A stretch of DNA of 64,000 nucleotides from Flaccisagitta enflata (taxonomy: Eukaryota; Chaetognatha; Sagittoidea; Aphragmophora): the NCBI GenBank assembly GCA_965153355.1, contig OZ231127.1, positions 17,980,001-18,044,000 on the forward strand. Reading direction: 5' to 3'. This document shows, one piece after another, positions 24,334-35,600 of this stretch. The translations under genes were made by a program, and so were the position numbers. The first letter of the stretch is position 1. Each line of letters begins with the position of its first letter. The notes under the pieces were generated by a model. It worked only from the letters and a program-made list of their open reading frames with translations, made no database searches and was not told the origin of the DNA.

Positions 24334-24906
24334 GGAAAGCCCGAGCTGGATTGGAAATTTGTGATTGTTTTTTTCATATTTCAGTTTGCTTTACAAGATG
24401 GGTTTTAAATGACGATGGTCTTTTTATCCACGTTATCCTTGAGCTTTTTGCTGCGAAATCACTGCAGGATCTCGTGTTATACATGTTATCTCGTCTGTCA
24501 ATGCGCACTGTAGATTCATTTTGTTTAGCAATACCGCCTGTTTATTGGCTCTATTAACGCAAGATAACTTGTTTGTTGTCACTGGATTAGATATCTTCAG
24601 TGGTATCAGTTTCATATAAATCGGCTCGGATAAACTGGCAGCATCACCCTCAGTCCTCACCCACCTCCACATGAATCTTATCACTGCTCCATTAATTGTT
24701 TTCTCCTGTCTGAAATGTTTTTTTTACATCTATAGAAAATGCATAGAGTTATTTACGGAACTTACAGAACGATCTTTGCGTCGGTCGATTGGCAAATAAA
24801 CGATTCGTTGCTGGATATTATCTGTCACCGTTCGTTTCTGGTTTATTTCATCTCTATGCAGCGCAGTTATCTCTGATTTAAGTAAACTGTTATTCAAGAT
24901 AGAACA
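24334..24906. other. Intergenic spacer, RanGAP1 to zinc-finger gene
   Basis: 573 bp with no supported gene. It should hold the RanGAP1 3' UTR and the next promoter. AATAAA at about 24797 is a possible polyadenylation signal. ORFs here have no recognisable content. Confidence 0.55.
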
Positions 24907-27040
24907 ATGAGTGACTCGAAAAATGGCGATGATAGTTCCAGAGACAATGCAGCTGAAGACGGCGCGGTTGGAGGTGTGGCATCTTCTGCTAATGCCGCCT
25001 TCGCCGCAGATCCATTGGCTGCCGTTTCGGCTGGGGAGGCCTTTGCCGTTGTTCCTCTGGAGTGGTGTCCTCACTTAGAATTTCCCAACGCCTTGAATCC
25101 GTTACCTTCTGATGATCCCGTTGATGTGCGAGAGGTACTAACATTCAACTTTATTTTTTATGAAAGTTGGACAACAATATGGTGGGTTGGCAGGATTTGG
25201 CTGATTATATGTCGAAATGAAGCTCCACTGCGTGACTAGGTGTGTATCAGGGTTAGTTATTGGCTTGAAAGAGTCAACGCCGAGGGGGGGCTAATTGAAC
25301 CTGAAGACCGATTTGGAACCGGAGGTGATTGACAGAATGCATGAGGCCTCATAGGGCAATCTTCCGGTATGAGACGAATGGTATCAGGTCTAAGAGACCT
25401 GAGGAGACTAGATTAAGGCCCAATGGCGTGTGTAACAGCCTGAGTGAACGCGAGTTACTAAAATTCCACTTGATACTGGAGACATTGCTCTCAAGTAGCT
25501 TGGGGAGAGCTCTATTGCCTGTTGACCAAGCGTCAGTTTACCCAACAACTCTGCTCTTTTTGATCGTCTTTACCAAACCGCTCAGCCATTGTTGCAATGA
25601 TGGGCATGGTCACTAGCTTACCAAACATTCCCATCTCGATTATTCAATTTCATCATTTTTGGGCAGCGGCCCCAAAGGGCTCAATGATTTATGCTTTTAC
25701 AAATGTTGGAATTTTCTTCTTCTACGTCGGTTTCCCCCTTCCTTTGTCTCAAATCCTAGCCTTAAGGCCCAAATCCCAGTCTCTAGGTTCAAATCCCAGC
25801 CTTGAGGCTCAAATTCCATCCTCAAGTCTCACCTTCGTGGCCCAAATTCCACTTATAATGCCAAAACCTCAGTTTTTAGAGTGAGATTTGAGCCTTGGTG
25901 GGATTTAAGCCTCAAGGCTAGGATTTGGGCCTCAAGATTGGGATTTGGGCCTCGAGACTGGGATTTCGGCCTAGAGACTGGGATTTGGGCTTCGGGGCTG
26001 GGATTGGAGTTGGGGGAGGGGGGGAATGGATGTAGGAGAAGAGATTCCCCATATGCGTGAAAGTTTAGGTTATCAACCCCTTTGGGGCTACTGCCCTGCT
26101 ACACCCTCAAGGGTACCGCTGAATATCTAACGCTTTTGCGACTATTCAAACAAAGCACTTAACCACTCTAGTGGGCAGAGGCATAGATTAAATGTATACA
26201 TATAAACATATGTATTTGGTCAGGAATAGTGGCGCGAGATCTCCCTATAATATAATTACAGTCCCACGGCTTGGGCCGTGGGATTGTAATTTTGAAGCTT
26301 GTTATGGGATGTGATATTTAATCAACACTTGGAAATTATGACCGTTTTCGACTCTCAGCCATGCGCGGACTGTGGTGACGATTCGGAGAATTGGCTTTGC
26401 CTCTGTTGTTTCTCCGTTCGCTGCGGCAGATTTGTTCAGGTTTGTTACTACTCTGCACCGGCCTCTGCACTGCACCGGCCTCGGCACTGCACCGGCCTCG
26501 GTACTGCACCGGCCACGGCACTGCACCGGCCGCGGCACTGCACCGGCCGCGGCACTGCACCGGCCGCTTCAATGAACGTGATTTTGAGGAGTACAGCCGA
26601 TGTTGGTGCCGTTATTCAAATATCGATAATGGGACACGGAATACGATCTCGCGAGATTGAGTGATGCAATAATACGAGTATCGGAAGATGGAATCGTATC
26701 AAACGGACGGACGGAACAAATGCTACCAAAGAGGGATATGTAGAGAACGGGGCGACGTCTGCCAAAACTGATGAAATTCAATAGCCAAGTTAGCCAACAC
26801 CTAGGGTTGAATAATCAAATATGGTAGTTGTCAGGACTTGAATTATTGTTTGAATGTGTTTCCCTTCAGGAACACGCCGTGATTCACGGTGCGATGAATG
26901 AGCATCCTTTGGTGCTGTCTTTCTCCGATCTTTCCGTTTGGTGCTACGTCTGCGACTCGTACGTGCATCACGAGAGCTTGTTTCCGGCCAAAGCCGCCGC
27001 TCATCGAAGCAAGTTTGGCTACGACCCCCCTGGGACCTAG
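24907..27040 (+). CDS. Stand-alone HDAC6-type UBP zinc finger protein
   Basis: Three exons: 24907-25134, 26359-26439, 26870-27040 (480 nt, 159 aa), all phase 0. After a low-complexity Ala/Gly/Asp N-terminus (residues 1-48) the whole remainder is one ZnF-UBP domain. The twelve metal-ligand positions known from HDAC6 are present: C54, H56, C78, C81, C90, C93, C98, H105, H109, H115, C128, C131. Residues that bind the free ubiquitin C-terminus in HDAC6 are also conserved (R100, W127, Y134), as is the HDAC6-like WCPHL start and the VHH plus KFG end. The expected role is binding free C-terminal Gly-Gly of ubiquitin or similar tails. No deacetylase domain is encoded; only 573 bp separate it from RanGAP1, so none fits upstream. 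It could be a degenerate or split HDAC6 relative, or an independent gene. Intron 1 holds a fold-back transposon. Confidence 0.85.
25671..26096. mobile_element. Fold-back element with inverted internal arrays
   Basis: Starts gggcagcggccccaaagggc and ends cccctttggggctactgccc. Inside, caaatcccagcctcaag-type 15-20-mers (25750-25870) face their reverse complements ctgggatttgggcctcgag (25880-25990), giving a large imperfect hairpin. Intron 1 of the zinc-finger gene. Confidence 0.8.
26255..26300. other. Hairpin 59 bp before a zinc-finger-gene acceptor
   Basis: attacagtcccacggc, loop ttgg, gccgtgggattgtaat, followed by tttgaagctt. Same outer sequence as the hairpin at 23415-23467 but a different tip, with compensating bases in the stem. 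Confidence 0.8.
26456..26572. repeat. 17-bp GC-rich tandem repeat
   Basis: About seven units of ctgcaccggcctcggca or ctgcaccggccgcggca at the start of intron 2 of the zinc-finger gene, 17 bp after the donor. Confidence 0.95.
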
Positions 27041-27663
27041 TTTCTAGTTTCTTTTGTATCTCATTATCTTTGAAATTGTTATCTCGCTTTGGGATCTCTT
27101 TATCAAATTTTGGAACCCTGTGACTCTATATCTGGGGGTGTTGTTCCTATTCCTTCGTTTGTGAGCTTCACTTAGGTCCAAATTTTGCGAGAATGTAGAA
27201 CCAACTGTAGTGGACAGGATAGTCGCTCCTTAAAAAGGCCCTATGAGAGAACTAAGAGTAAAGTAATTTGACACTGAATTCTCCGCCGATAATTACATGT
27301 ATGAATTAAGTACATGGCTATTTGAAGATATGACGAAACTTCTCGACTTCGTTATTTGACGACTCCTCATCGAAACAAATTGGATCGAGCCAATAACAAA
27401 TTGAAATTGAATGACGCAGAAGAAAGGTACTTCTCTCGATTTTCGTTTTCGAAAATCGAGATTGAAGCCGGCGGAGAAAAAATCTTTTCCGATGGATTAT
27501 CGAACAGCCTGATGAAAAGGAGAAAGAAGAATCTGGGTGTTTTCGCTGAAAGTATTGCCGGGGTTTCACTTCAAACCCCCTTTCCAAAAGTTGAAATGAA
27601 ATGTTTCTTTGTTGGCCACAAACGACTTTTTGTTAACCAAAGTCCATCTGGCCATTGATTGAC
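27041..27663. other. Intergenic spacer, zinc-finger gene to membrane-protein gene
   Basis: 623 bp. ORFs on both strands (27318-27587 minus, 27356-27658 plus) overlap each other and show no domain. No repeat recognised. Confidence 0.5.
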
Positions 27664-30600
27664 ATGGAAGGAAGTGTGGCTAGCGTACAGGTCTCAAATA
27701 GTCAAAGCGATGTTTCAAAATCGTCTGGGAAATCGACGGATAATGCCGAGTCTGTGGAACTTCAAGTGGGTAGTGGAGCCGCGGCGAGAAGCGCAGGTTC
27801 GTTGCGTGCTTGTTTACCATGGCTCATTTATGTCAGTGAAAGATACGCTCATGGCATTTTGTTGTCCAAGTTGAAACTTTAATCTTCAGTTTGTCCACTG
27901 ACAGTGCATTGCACGTATGGTTAGACCGTACATGTTATGTCAATTCCAACAAAGATTTTCATTTCTCATCCCCAATTGTTTAATCTTTTAATGAAAGCGT
28001 TAAACATCCTATTATTGCGCCCAGGCGCTTATGGCGGTTCCGAAGTGGGTGCTATTGTCGGTGGGATGGTAGGACCACCCGTGATTGGCGGTATTGTTGG
28101 TGGGATAGTTGGAGAAGTTGTGGGAAAGGACGCAATCGCTAACGCCGGCTTGGATGAAAAAGCTAAGAAGGTTTGTGTGAATGTTAGTGTGAGTCTGTGA
28201 CTGTGAGAGATATTCTTTTCTGAGAGATTTTGCGTTTTGAAGATCATAGGCCTACAATTGTATTTTTCGTATAGGTGAGTAATAGGATGGAGAAAGTGAT
28301 CGGGAAGCGGAATACCGAGAAAGTTGCTGAAATTACCATGACTGCCTTGGGTTACTCCATAACAGAAACTTGCATCTGCTGTCCTTGTCTTCCAGGTAAG
28401 ATCGGTACGAAGATAAAATTGATGAAAAAGTTTCCACTTATTGATTGATGCAAGCTGAGTCAAAATTGCGCTTCACTCTACAGTCATGTTACACTACAGT
28501 CATGTTACACTTAGTCATGAACGTTGCCATTTTTCAGCATCTCAGATCATGTTCTTCGTTGTGCTGGCATTTCTGATATTTAACTGTTACCGATTGGGTT
28601 ACGGTCTGGATATATCTGCCGTTAACATAAACGCGACTGATTTCAATCTCACCGCCACGGTATGTCAAAAAAAGGACTTAATCCAAGCGATGTGTCATTT
28701 GAATTGCGGACGACCTCCAGTGCTCAGTGCCATACTGAGCGTAATTTTCTCTTACCAATTGTTGATGGCAATTTTCATGCAGGCTCTGCCCACCTCCATG
28801 TCTTCCATGCCACAAATTGATCGACTTTCACAATATTTGGTTGTCGGTGCTGCAGTTTGGATCGCCTTTCTGCCATTTTATCTGCTTACATTGTTTGGTA
28901 ATTGCTGGCGGCAGGTAATCATCTTCGAATATCTTTGATGCGCTACTGCATAAGTGGTTTTCTGATACGTGTTAATTGGAGCAGTCTGTAGTCACCTGCT
29001 TGATCGCCTCATCAGCGTCGTGTTCTTCGATTTGTTCACTCAGTGCTGCTGCTGTCTTTGCGACCCCATCGTATGCTGTGCAACAGTGACCGATTTTCTC
29101 AAGAGGTGCTTGTGCGAATGTGGTGGATTTAGGTAAGAGAGATCGCAGTATCACTTTTACGACTTAATTATACACTTGTCCTTTCAAGCTTTCACGGACA
29201 TCAAGTCAAGTTTGTTGGTCGGTTCCTGTTTGTGAAGCCAGCATAACAATAGGGTTTTTTTCATTAATCTGTGTATTCATTTAATTGTCCTTTTAGTCAT
29301 CTGCAAATTAATCTATTGGCTATTATTCTTTCCAAGCACCCCGCCTTTTCAGACTGATTCTGATTACGACATGCTGCACAATCGTATCGAATTTCTTATT
29401 CATGCACTTGTAAGTCAATTTTATTGTAGTTTATAATAAATATTCTCTCAATGCAACAAATAACTAGTGTCAGCAAGCAAATGGTATGAACAGCAAACAC
29501 GGCGCCAAATTTATTATCACTGGAACGATCGTGATCATCCTCTGAAACATAAATTGGAGCAAAAATAGGGCAAACATGTGTAACAAAAAATGTGATAAGT
29601 CTATCTTGAAAATAACAAATGTGTGAAATGAGTAAAAAATTTGCATTTTCTAAAACATACAACTTTAGATATACTAATTTACACGAGTCGCACGTTCTTG
29701 GTTTTTGTAATTTTTGACTCCCTATGCAAATTTGTTATTTTCAGTGGACACAAGTCAGGTGACAAAATTGAAAAATTCTGATCTCAATATCTCTCATTTT
29801 CAAAAGAATGTCAAACTTTGATGAAAGCAGATGAAGACTTCCAGATTTCACTGATGGCTAGATCAAGGGATATTGTTTTATTGTCCGCGACGGAATATCA
29901 TTCCGACGCGGACTATAATTCAAGGCGGGTGGGTGTCGTCGTCGTTGTCGTTGTCGTTGTTGTCGTCGTCGTCCCGGATTTTAAAAAATGGATAACTTTT
30001 TTATGCTTTGACCGATTTGGTTCATATTTGGTGGGAAGTTGTACTAGGGTAAGGCGCTTTACATCCTATCCGATTTTTGTGATCCGACCAACCTAACCGG
30101 CCCAACCAGCTTACCGGCCTAAAAGTGAAAAACGTGCATAACTTTGGCATTTTTCAACCAATTTAGCTGAAATTTGGTATGGAGTCTCTAAATGGAAGGC
30201 CTCAACATATGTATATGATTTATATGCATTTGAGCATGCTAACCGGCCAAACCGACCTACCACCCAACCAGCCAACCCGCCTAAAAGTGAAAAACTTGCA
30301 TAACTTTGTCATTTTTCAACTGATTTGGTTGAAACTTGGTATGGAGTCTCTAAATGGAAGAACTCAACATATGCACACTATTTATCCTGTCAAACCAGCC
30401 TACCACCCAACCAGCCTACCAGCCTAAAAGTGAAAATGCGTATAACTTTGGCATTTTTCAACCAATTTGGTTAAAATTTAGTATGGAGTCTCTAAATGGA
30501 AGGACTCAACACATGAATGTGATTTATTTATGTTTGAGCATGATAACCGCCAAACCGTCCTACCACCCAACCAGCTTAATGCCTAAAGTGAAAAACTTGC

Positions 30601-31978
30601 ATAAATTGGACATTTTTCAACCAATTTGGTTGAAACTTGGCATGGGGTCTCTAAATGGAAGAACTCAACATATGCACACTATTAAACCAAACCAGCCTAC
30701 CACCCAACCACCCTACTAGCCTAAGAGTGAAAAATGTGCATAACTTTGCTATTTTTCAACGGATTTGCATGAAACTTTGTATGGAGGCTTTAAATGTAAA
30801 GACTTATAGTTTTAGGGAACTTACAGGGTTAGCGATCTTTTGGTCATAGCGATCTTATGGAATTGGTGATCTTTAACCCCCCTCCGTCGCGGACCCAGAT
30901 ACTGTTCAGATTTTTTTCTTATCAATTTTCAACATATAAATAAAGATTGATATTTTTGAAATAATGTCTAACAATAGCTAAAATATTAAATATTATAGAA
31001 AATTTAGAAAACATTACTTTCTGAAGGTTGTAGGGGCAATTGCGCCTGGCAATATGCAAAATATGTCTAGACCAAAGGTGTAGAAAGACCCTCATCAGAA
31101 ATTTTAGGAAAAAATCAGCAATTATGAAAAAATTTTAACTTATGCATGAATAAGAATTTCCGTCCTAAATTATTCCGTGTCTTACATCCAAAATGTTTTG
31201 AGTGGCCTCGCAGTCCACGCACATCTGTAGGAGGTCAGAGGTCATGCCTGTTTATCTGTCTGTCTGTCCGTCACACAGAACTGTCGGTTCTGGCGTCCCT
31301 TTCCAATTTCCTCCCACGCCTTCCCACGTTCATTTACTACAATACGTCGTTTACTTATGCTGTCATTCAATATTCATTCATTCATTCATTCATTCATTCA
31401 TTCATTCATTATTCCATTCACACGTTTTTGAACAGCCAGACGCATACATCGGACATTTCTTGACCTTGTTTCTTTCAGTGATCACGAACTTTTCCTATCT
31501 TTAGGAATCCTTGAAGGGTCTTTTGATAATGCTACCTCATCGCATGCATTTAAGCCATAGAGAGAGAGCAGGATTTTACCCTTTCCCCCTGTTTCGCTAT
31601 GTTTTTATGAGCGCCACAGGGCAAGTTTAGCATAGAGACAACGTAATCTGCGAAGGGAAAAATTATTAACACTGCACTCAATTACCCTTTGAACCCAGTT
31701 TCCTCCATTTTATTTGGTACTCGATGTGTCTCTTCCAAATCGGTTGGAGTGTTTTTGGATGTTACGTTACTACGCGGGCTTTCTCTTCCGTCTCATGGAT
31801 GGCAAATGACGCTTTTGTCTATTTGCTTTCATTTCTAATCGCGTCCATTATCTTGGATATTCTTATTTCGGGTTCGGAATTTGTTCATAAATATTATCAT
31901 GAAAAATTGACTCGAGAGCAAAAGGAACTCGAACTGCAACGAAGTCAAGACGCGAAAACGACCGTGGAAGCTCCTTGA
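27664..31978 (+). CDS. Unrecognised polytopic membrane protein with glycine-rich segment
   Basis: I do not recognise the family. Hand model: 27664-27796, 28025-28170, 28275-28395, 28538-28897, 28985-29132, 29238-29409, 29745-29758, 31699-31978 (1374 nt, 457 aa). Phases are consistent throughout. Exons 1-5 and 8 are well supported by open frame and splice sites; the exon 6 start and the 14-nt exon 7 are inferences needed to keep phase. Layout: Ser-rich N-terminus (1-44), a glycine-zipper-like stretch at about 45-80 (GAIVGGMVGPPVIGGIVGG), a basic segment, a Cys cluster CICCPCLP (about 130), then about six hydrophobic helices. The TM1-TM2 loop has two N-glycosylation sequons (NAT, NLT). A Cys-rich stretch in exon 5 (QCCCCLCDPIVCC) may be palmitoylated. 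The C-terminus is charged and helical (KLTREQKELELQRS). Glycine zippers can drive membrane helix packing; no function is claimed. Confidence 0.62.
29883..30898. mobile_element. 1-kb element with GTCCGCGACGGA ends, copy 1
   Basis: Starts gtccgcgacggaat and ends ccgtcgcggacccag. Inside are several 110-170-bp tandem units with ggtatggagtctctaaatgg, cataactttggcatttttca and CCAACC runs. A second copy is at 33564-34559. Flanks atattgtt / atactgtt are a weak 8-bp match. Located in intron 7 of the membrane-protein gene. No transposase. Confidence 0.8.
31190..31485. mobile_element. Diverged hairpin-ended short element
   Basis: Has gcctgtttatctgtctgtctg-type array, an (ATTC)n run at 31376-31408 and a right end cagacgcatacatcggacat then ttcttgaccttgttt, matching the right end at 56724-56762. 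Confidence 0.5.
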
Positions 31979-32680
31979 ACTTTGTTGTTAAAACTTTTTA
32001 TTTTATGTGCGGTGACTACTTTTATAAGTCAATCTACTTCCATTAGTACAGACAAAAATTGCAAAGTGTACTAGTGTTGTGTACCATTTAGTACTCCGAT
32101 TGAATCTTTATGATACTTATCTTTTCAAAAGACTTCGCGCTTTTATTTGTATTGATGTTTTTACTCAATCACGTGGAGAATTTCTTGAACTTTTCACTCT
32201 TGTAACATTTCATTCATATTTCCGTCGATCATTCATTCACTTATATTTACTTACTCTAGTCTCAATCGGTGACAATCCCTTTTTTTTTGGCCAACCGATC
32301 CGTGACATAATTTTTTTTATTAGCCGTAGGTCATTTGTTTGTTTCAACGTTCTTTTTAGAAAAGGTGAAATTGTTTTACAATTGTATGATTTTTGATTGA
32401 TCTAGTGCGCTCTGTCCGTCCGGCGACCATTAATCCTAATGATTGCTTTACTAGTAAAAACATCTTGCGTTGATGGTAATCATTTATTCAATGGACAATT
32501 AGACTTTACATTCTATCTCGTTTATCTTTCAGAGGAACTGATATTAGAAACGCACTCTCCGTGCGTGTTTATTTGGGAGGAGAGCCAATCCATTTAAACA
32601 TTGGAGGATTGATAAAAAAAACTCGTCCTGCCTGGCCTGGATTACAAAAAACTCGCTTAAAAAAACATTTACCAAGAGAA
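31979..32680. other. Intergenic spacer upstream of EPT1
   Basis: 702 bp, AT-rich. A ctttcag at about 32525-32531 may end an untranslated 5' exon intron. In-frame codons upstream of the ATG at 32681 do not resemble the family, so they are left out of the CDS. Confidence 0.5.
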
Positions 32681-35600
32681 ATGAAACTATTAGAAACCAA
32701 CTACCTTGAAACTGAACATTTAAATGGTTTCGATAATTATAAGTACAGTTCCATCGACACTTCACCCATCAGCACCTACGTAACGCATCCCTTTTGGGAA
32801 TGGTGCGTCAAAGTAAGTTATTAAAATTATGATTTTTCAACTAGACCATCTCTTATCGGACTAGGTCGTAGTTGTAGTACGTGCAATCGTCATCATTCTT
32901 GCAATTTCCTGTTGGGTATCTGAGACTTATGAGCGTTATGGGATTCGACTCGTGAGGAATCAAGGCCGGATACACTGTAGGACAGTCACGAACGGTTGGG
33001 AAGGGGTAATATTGCAAAATCCGCTCGCAATTCAAAGATGTAACGGATGGACGGACCGACCAACATATAAAGGTGTAGTCAAGTGTCCGCGATTGAAAAT
33101 TCTGAAAATTTGATCGGTGGTTTAAAATCATCGAAAATTACTTGGTCTCATTACATGACAGTTTTGCCCGAAGTGGTTGGCCCCCAATTTGATGACATTT
33201 GTGGGTTTTCTTCTGCTCGTTGCCAACTTCTTTCTGCTCACTTTCTACGACCCAAACTTCTTTGTGTCTTCGGGCGGTGACAATCCACATCAAATCCCGA
33301 GTAAGTGCAGCGTGTCGCTTTGTATTGGATCAACGCAATGTTTGTCAATAAATCATGCTAATTTATGTAACTTATTGGGAAAAAAGTCGAAGTCAGTCTT
33401 CGACTTTTTGACTTATTCGAGAGAAACATGGTTTTCATTATCTTATAAAAAAGTTTTGGTTCTCAATTGAGCGATTGCACTCATGGACAAAATTGAAAGG
33501 GTAAGTAAATTTGGTAATTCTTTCAATTGGCGCTCAGCAGAATGCTCTATGACAAATATTGTTGTCCGCGACGGAATATCATTCCGACGCAGACTATAAT
33601 TCAAGGCGGGTGGGTGTCGTCGTGGTCATCGTCGTAGGGATTTTAAAAAATGGATAACTTTTTTATGCTTTGACCAATTTGGTTTATATTTGGTGGGAAG
33701 TTGTACTAGGGTAAGGCGCTTTACATCCTATCCGATTTTTGTGATCCGACCAACCCAACCGGCCCAACCAGCCTATCGGCCTAAAAGTGAAAAACGTGCA
33801 TAACTTTGGCATTTTTCAACCGATTTGGTTGAAATTTGGTATGGAGTCTCTAAATGGAAGGACTCAACATATGTATGTGATTTATATGCATTTGAGCATG
33901 CTGACCGGCCAAACCGACCTACCACCCAACCAGCCTATCTGCCTAAAAGTGAAAAACTTGCATAACTTTTACTTTTTTCGACCAATTTGGTTGAAACTTG
34001 GTATGGAGTCTCTAAATGGAAGAACTCAACATATGCACACTATTTATCCTGTCAAACCAGCCTACCACCCAACCAGCCTACCGGCCTAAAAGTGAAAAAC
34101 GTGCATAACTTTGGTATTTTTCAACCGATTTGGTTGAAATTTGGTATGGAGTCTTTATATGGAAGGACTCAACAAATGTATGTGATTTATTTACGTTGGA
34201 GTATGCTGACCGGCCAAACCGACCTACCACCCAACTTACCGTTCTAAAAGTAACAAATTTGCATAAATTGGACATTTTTCCACCAATTTGGTTGAAACTT
34301 GATATGGAGTCTCTAAATGGAAGAACTCAACATATGCACACTATTTATCCAAACCAGCCTACCACCCAACCACCCTACTAGCCTAAAAGTGAAAAACATG
34401 CATAACTTTGCCATTTTTCAATGGATTTGCATGAAACTTTTTATGGAGACTCTAAATGTAAGCCTTATAGTTTTAGCGAATTTACAGAGTTAGCGATCAT
34501 TTGGTGATAGCGATCTTATGGAATTGGTGATCTTTAACCACCCTCCGTCGCGGACCCAGATATTGTTCCGATTTTTCAAGTTATAGATTTTTAAAAAAAA
34601 TTTTATCTAAAAAATTTGATATAATTTTTTTCAATTTTTTATGATTTTGTTTAGGATTAATAAAGGATTGTACTTATATTTGTTTGGGCATAAAAATACA
34701 GCTGCTTATCTGTGACAGTGTTTTTTTAAGTATTCTAGTTTATTTAGCTCACTTAGTTAATTTTCATCGGGATATAAACATTTTGATATGAGCATGCAAA
34801 TATTAGAAAGCTTGTCAGTGAGCATAGTTTGTTTTTTGGTGGAGTGATTTTGAGTGTTTTAGTCCATCTTGCTCATTTGGGTCAGTTGTATTTTTTTTTG
34901 ATTTTCAGTGCCATCAATATATATAATTGCGCTTGATTTGATCTAACAAAAACATTTGAATGACTGAAGATAAAAACTTAGTGAAAAATAACCAACGTTT
35001 AAGTCTTTTTTCCTAAGGCGACAGCCGCCAATACTGGTATAATTAGTATGTAAACCTCATAAACATTAAAAAATGCAATCGTTTCAAAGTTTTTGACTTG
35101 ACTTTTTCCTTCCTGTTGCCTCTGCTACATGTGGTTGATACATGTGATTAAACTTCATTTATAGGTTGGGTATGGTTATTTTGCTTTTTGAGCCAATTTC
35201 TCGCCCATACTCTCGATGGATGCGATGGGAAGCAAGCGAGACGTACAGGTTTGTCCACTTGTGGCCATTCTTTTGTACAAACGAGACCATGTTAATCGCG
35301 TGTACGCCATTTGCATTTGATAACATGCTTTGTCAGTCCGTCTGTTTGTTGGTTCGTCTGTTTGTCGTTCTATAATACTTAATTTATCAGGCTTTTGGTG
35401 AGCATTTTTTGCATCACTGCCCTTGCCAAATGTCCAAGATGGCATCTGCATCGTTGCTCTTGCCAACCCGCAAACGATTACTGCCTAATTGGTTACTACA
35501 GATCTTTTTCTCTCTTGATGTAACTTTCACTTCTCTTGGCCTCAAGGTTCTTCCACCCCTTTGGGTGAATTATTTGATCACGGATTGGATTCATGGTCGT

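Noticed and set aside
30179-30849. ORFs with [25 protein letters not shown] repeats (also near 33.8-34.4 kb)
   Set aside because: The repeated unit is the internal tandem repeat of a non-autonomous element; both copies have the same frames broken by stops.
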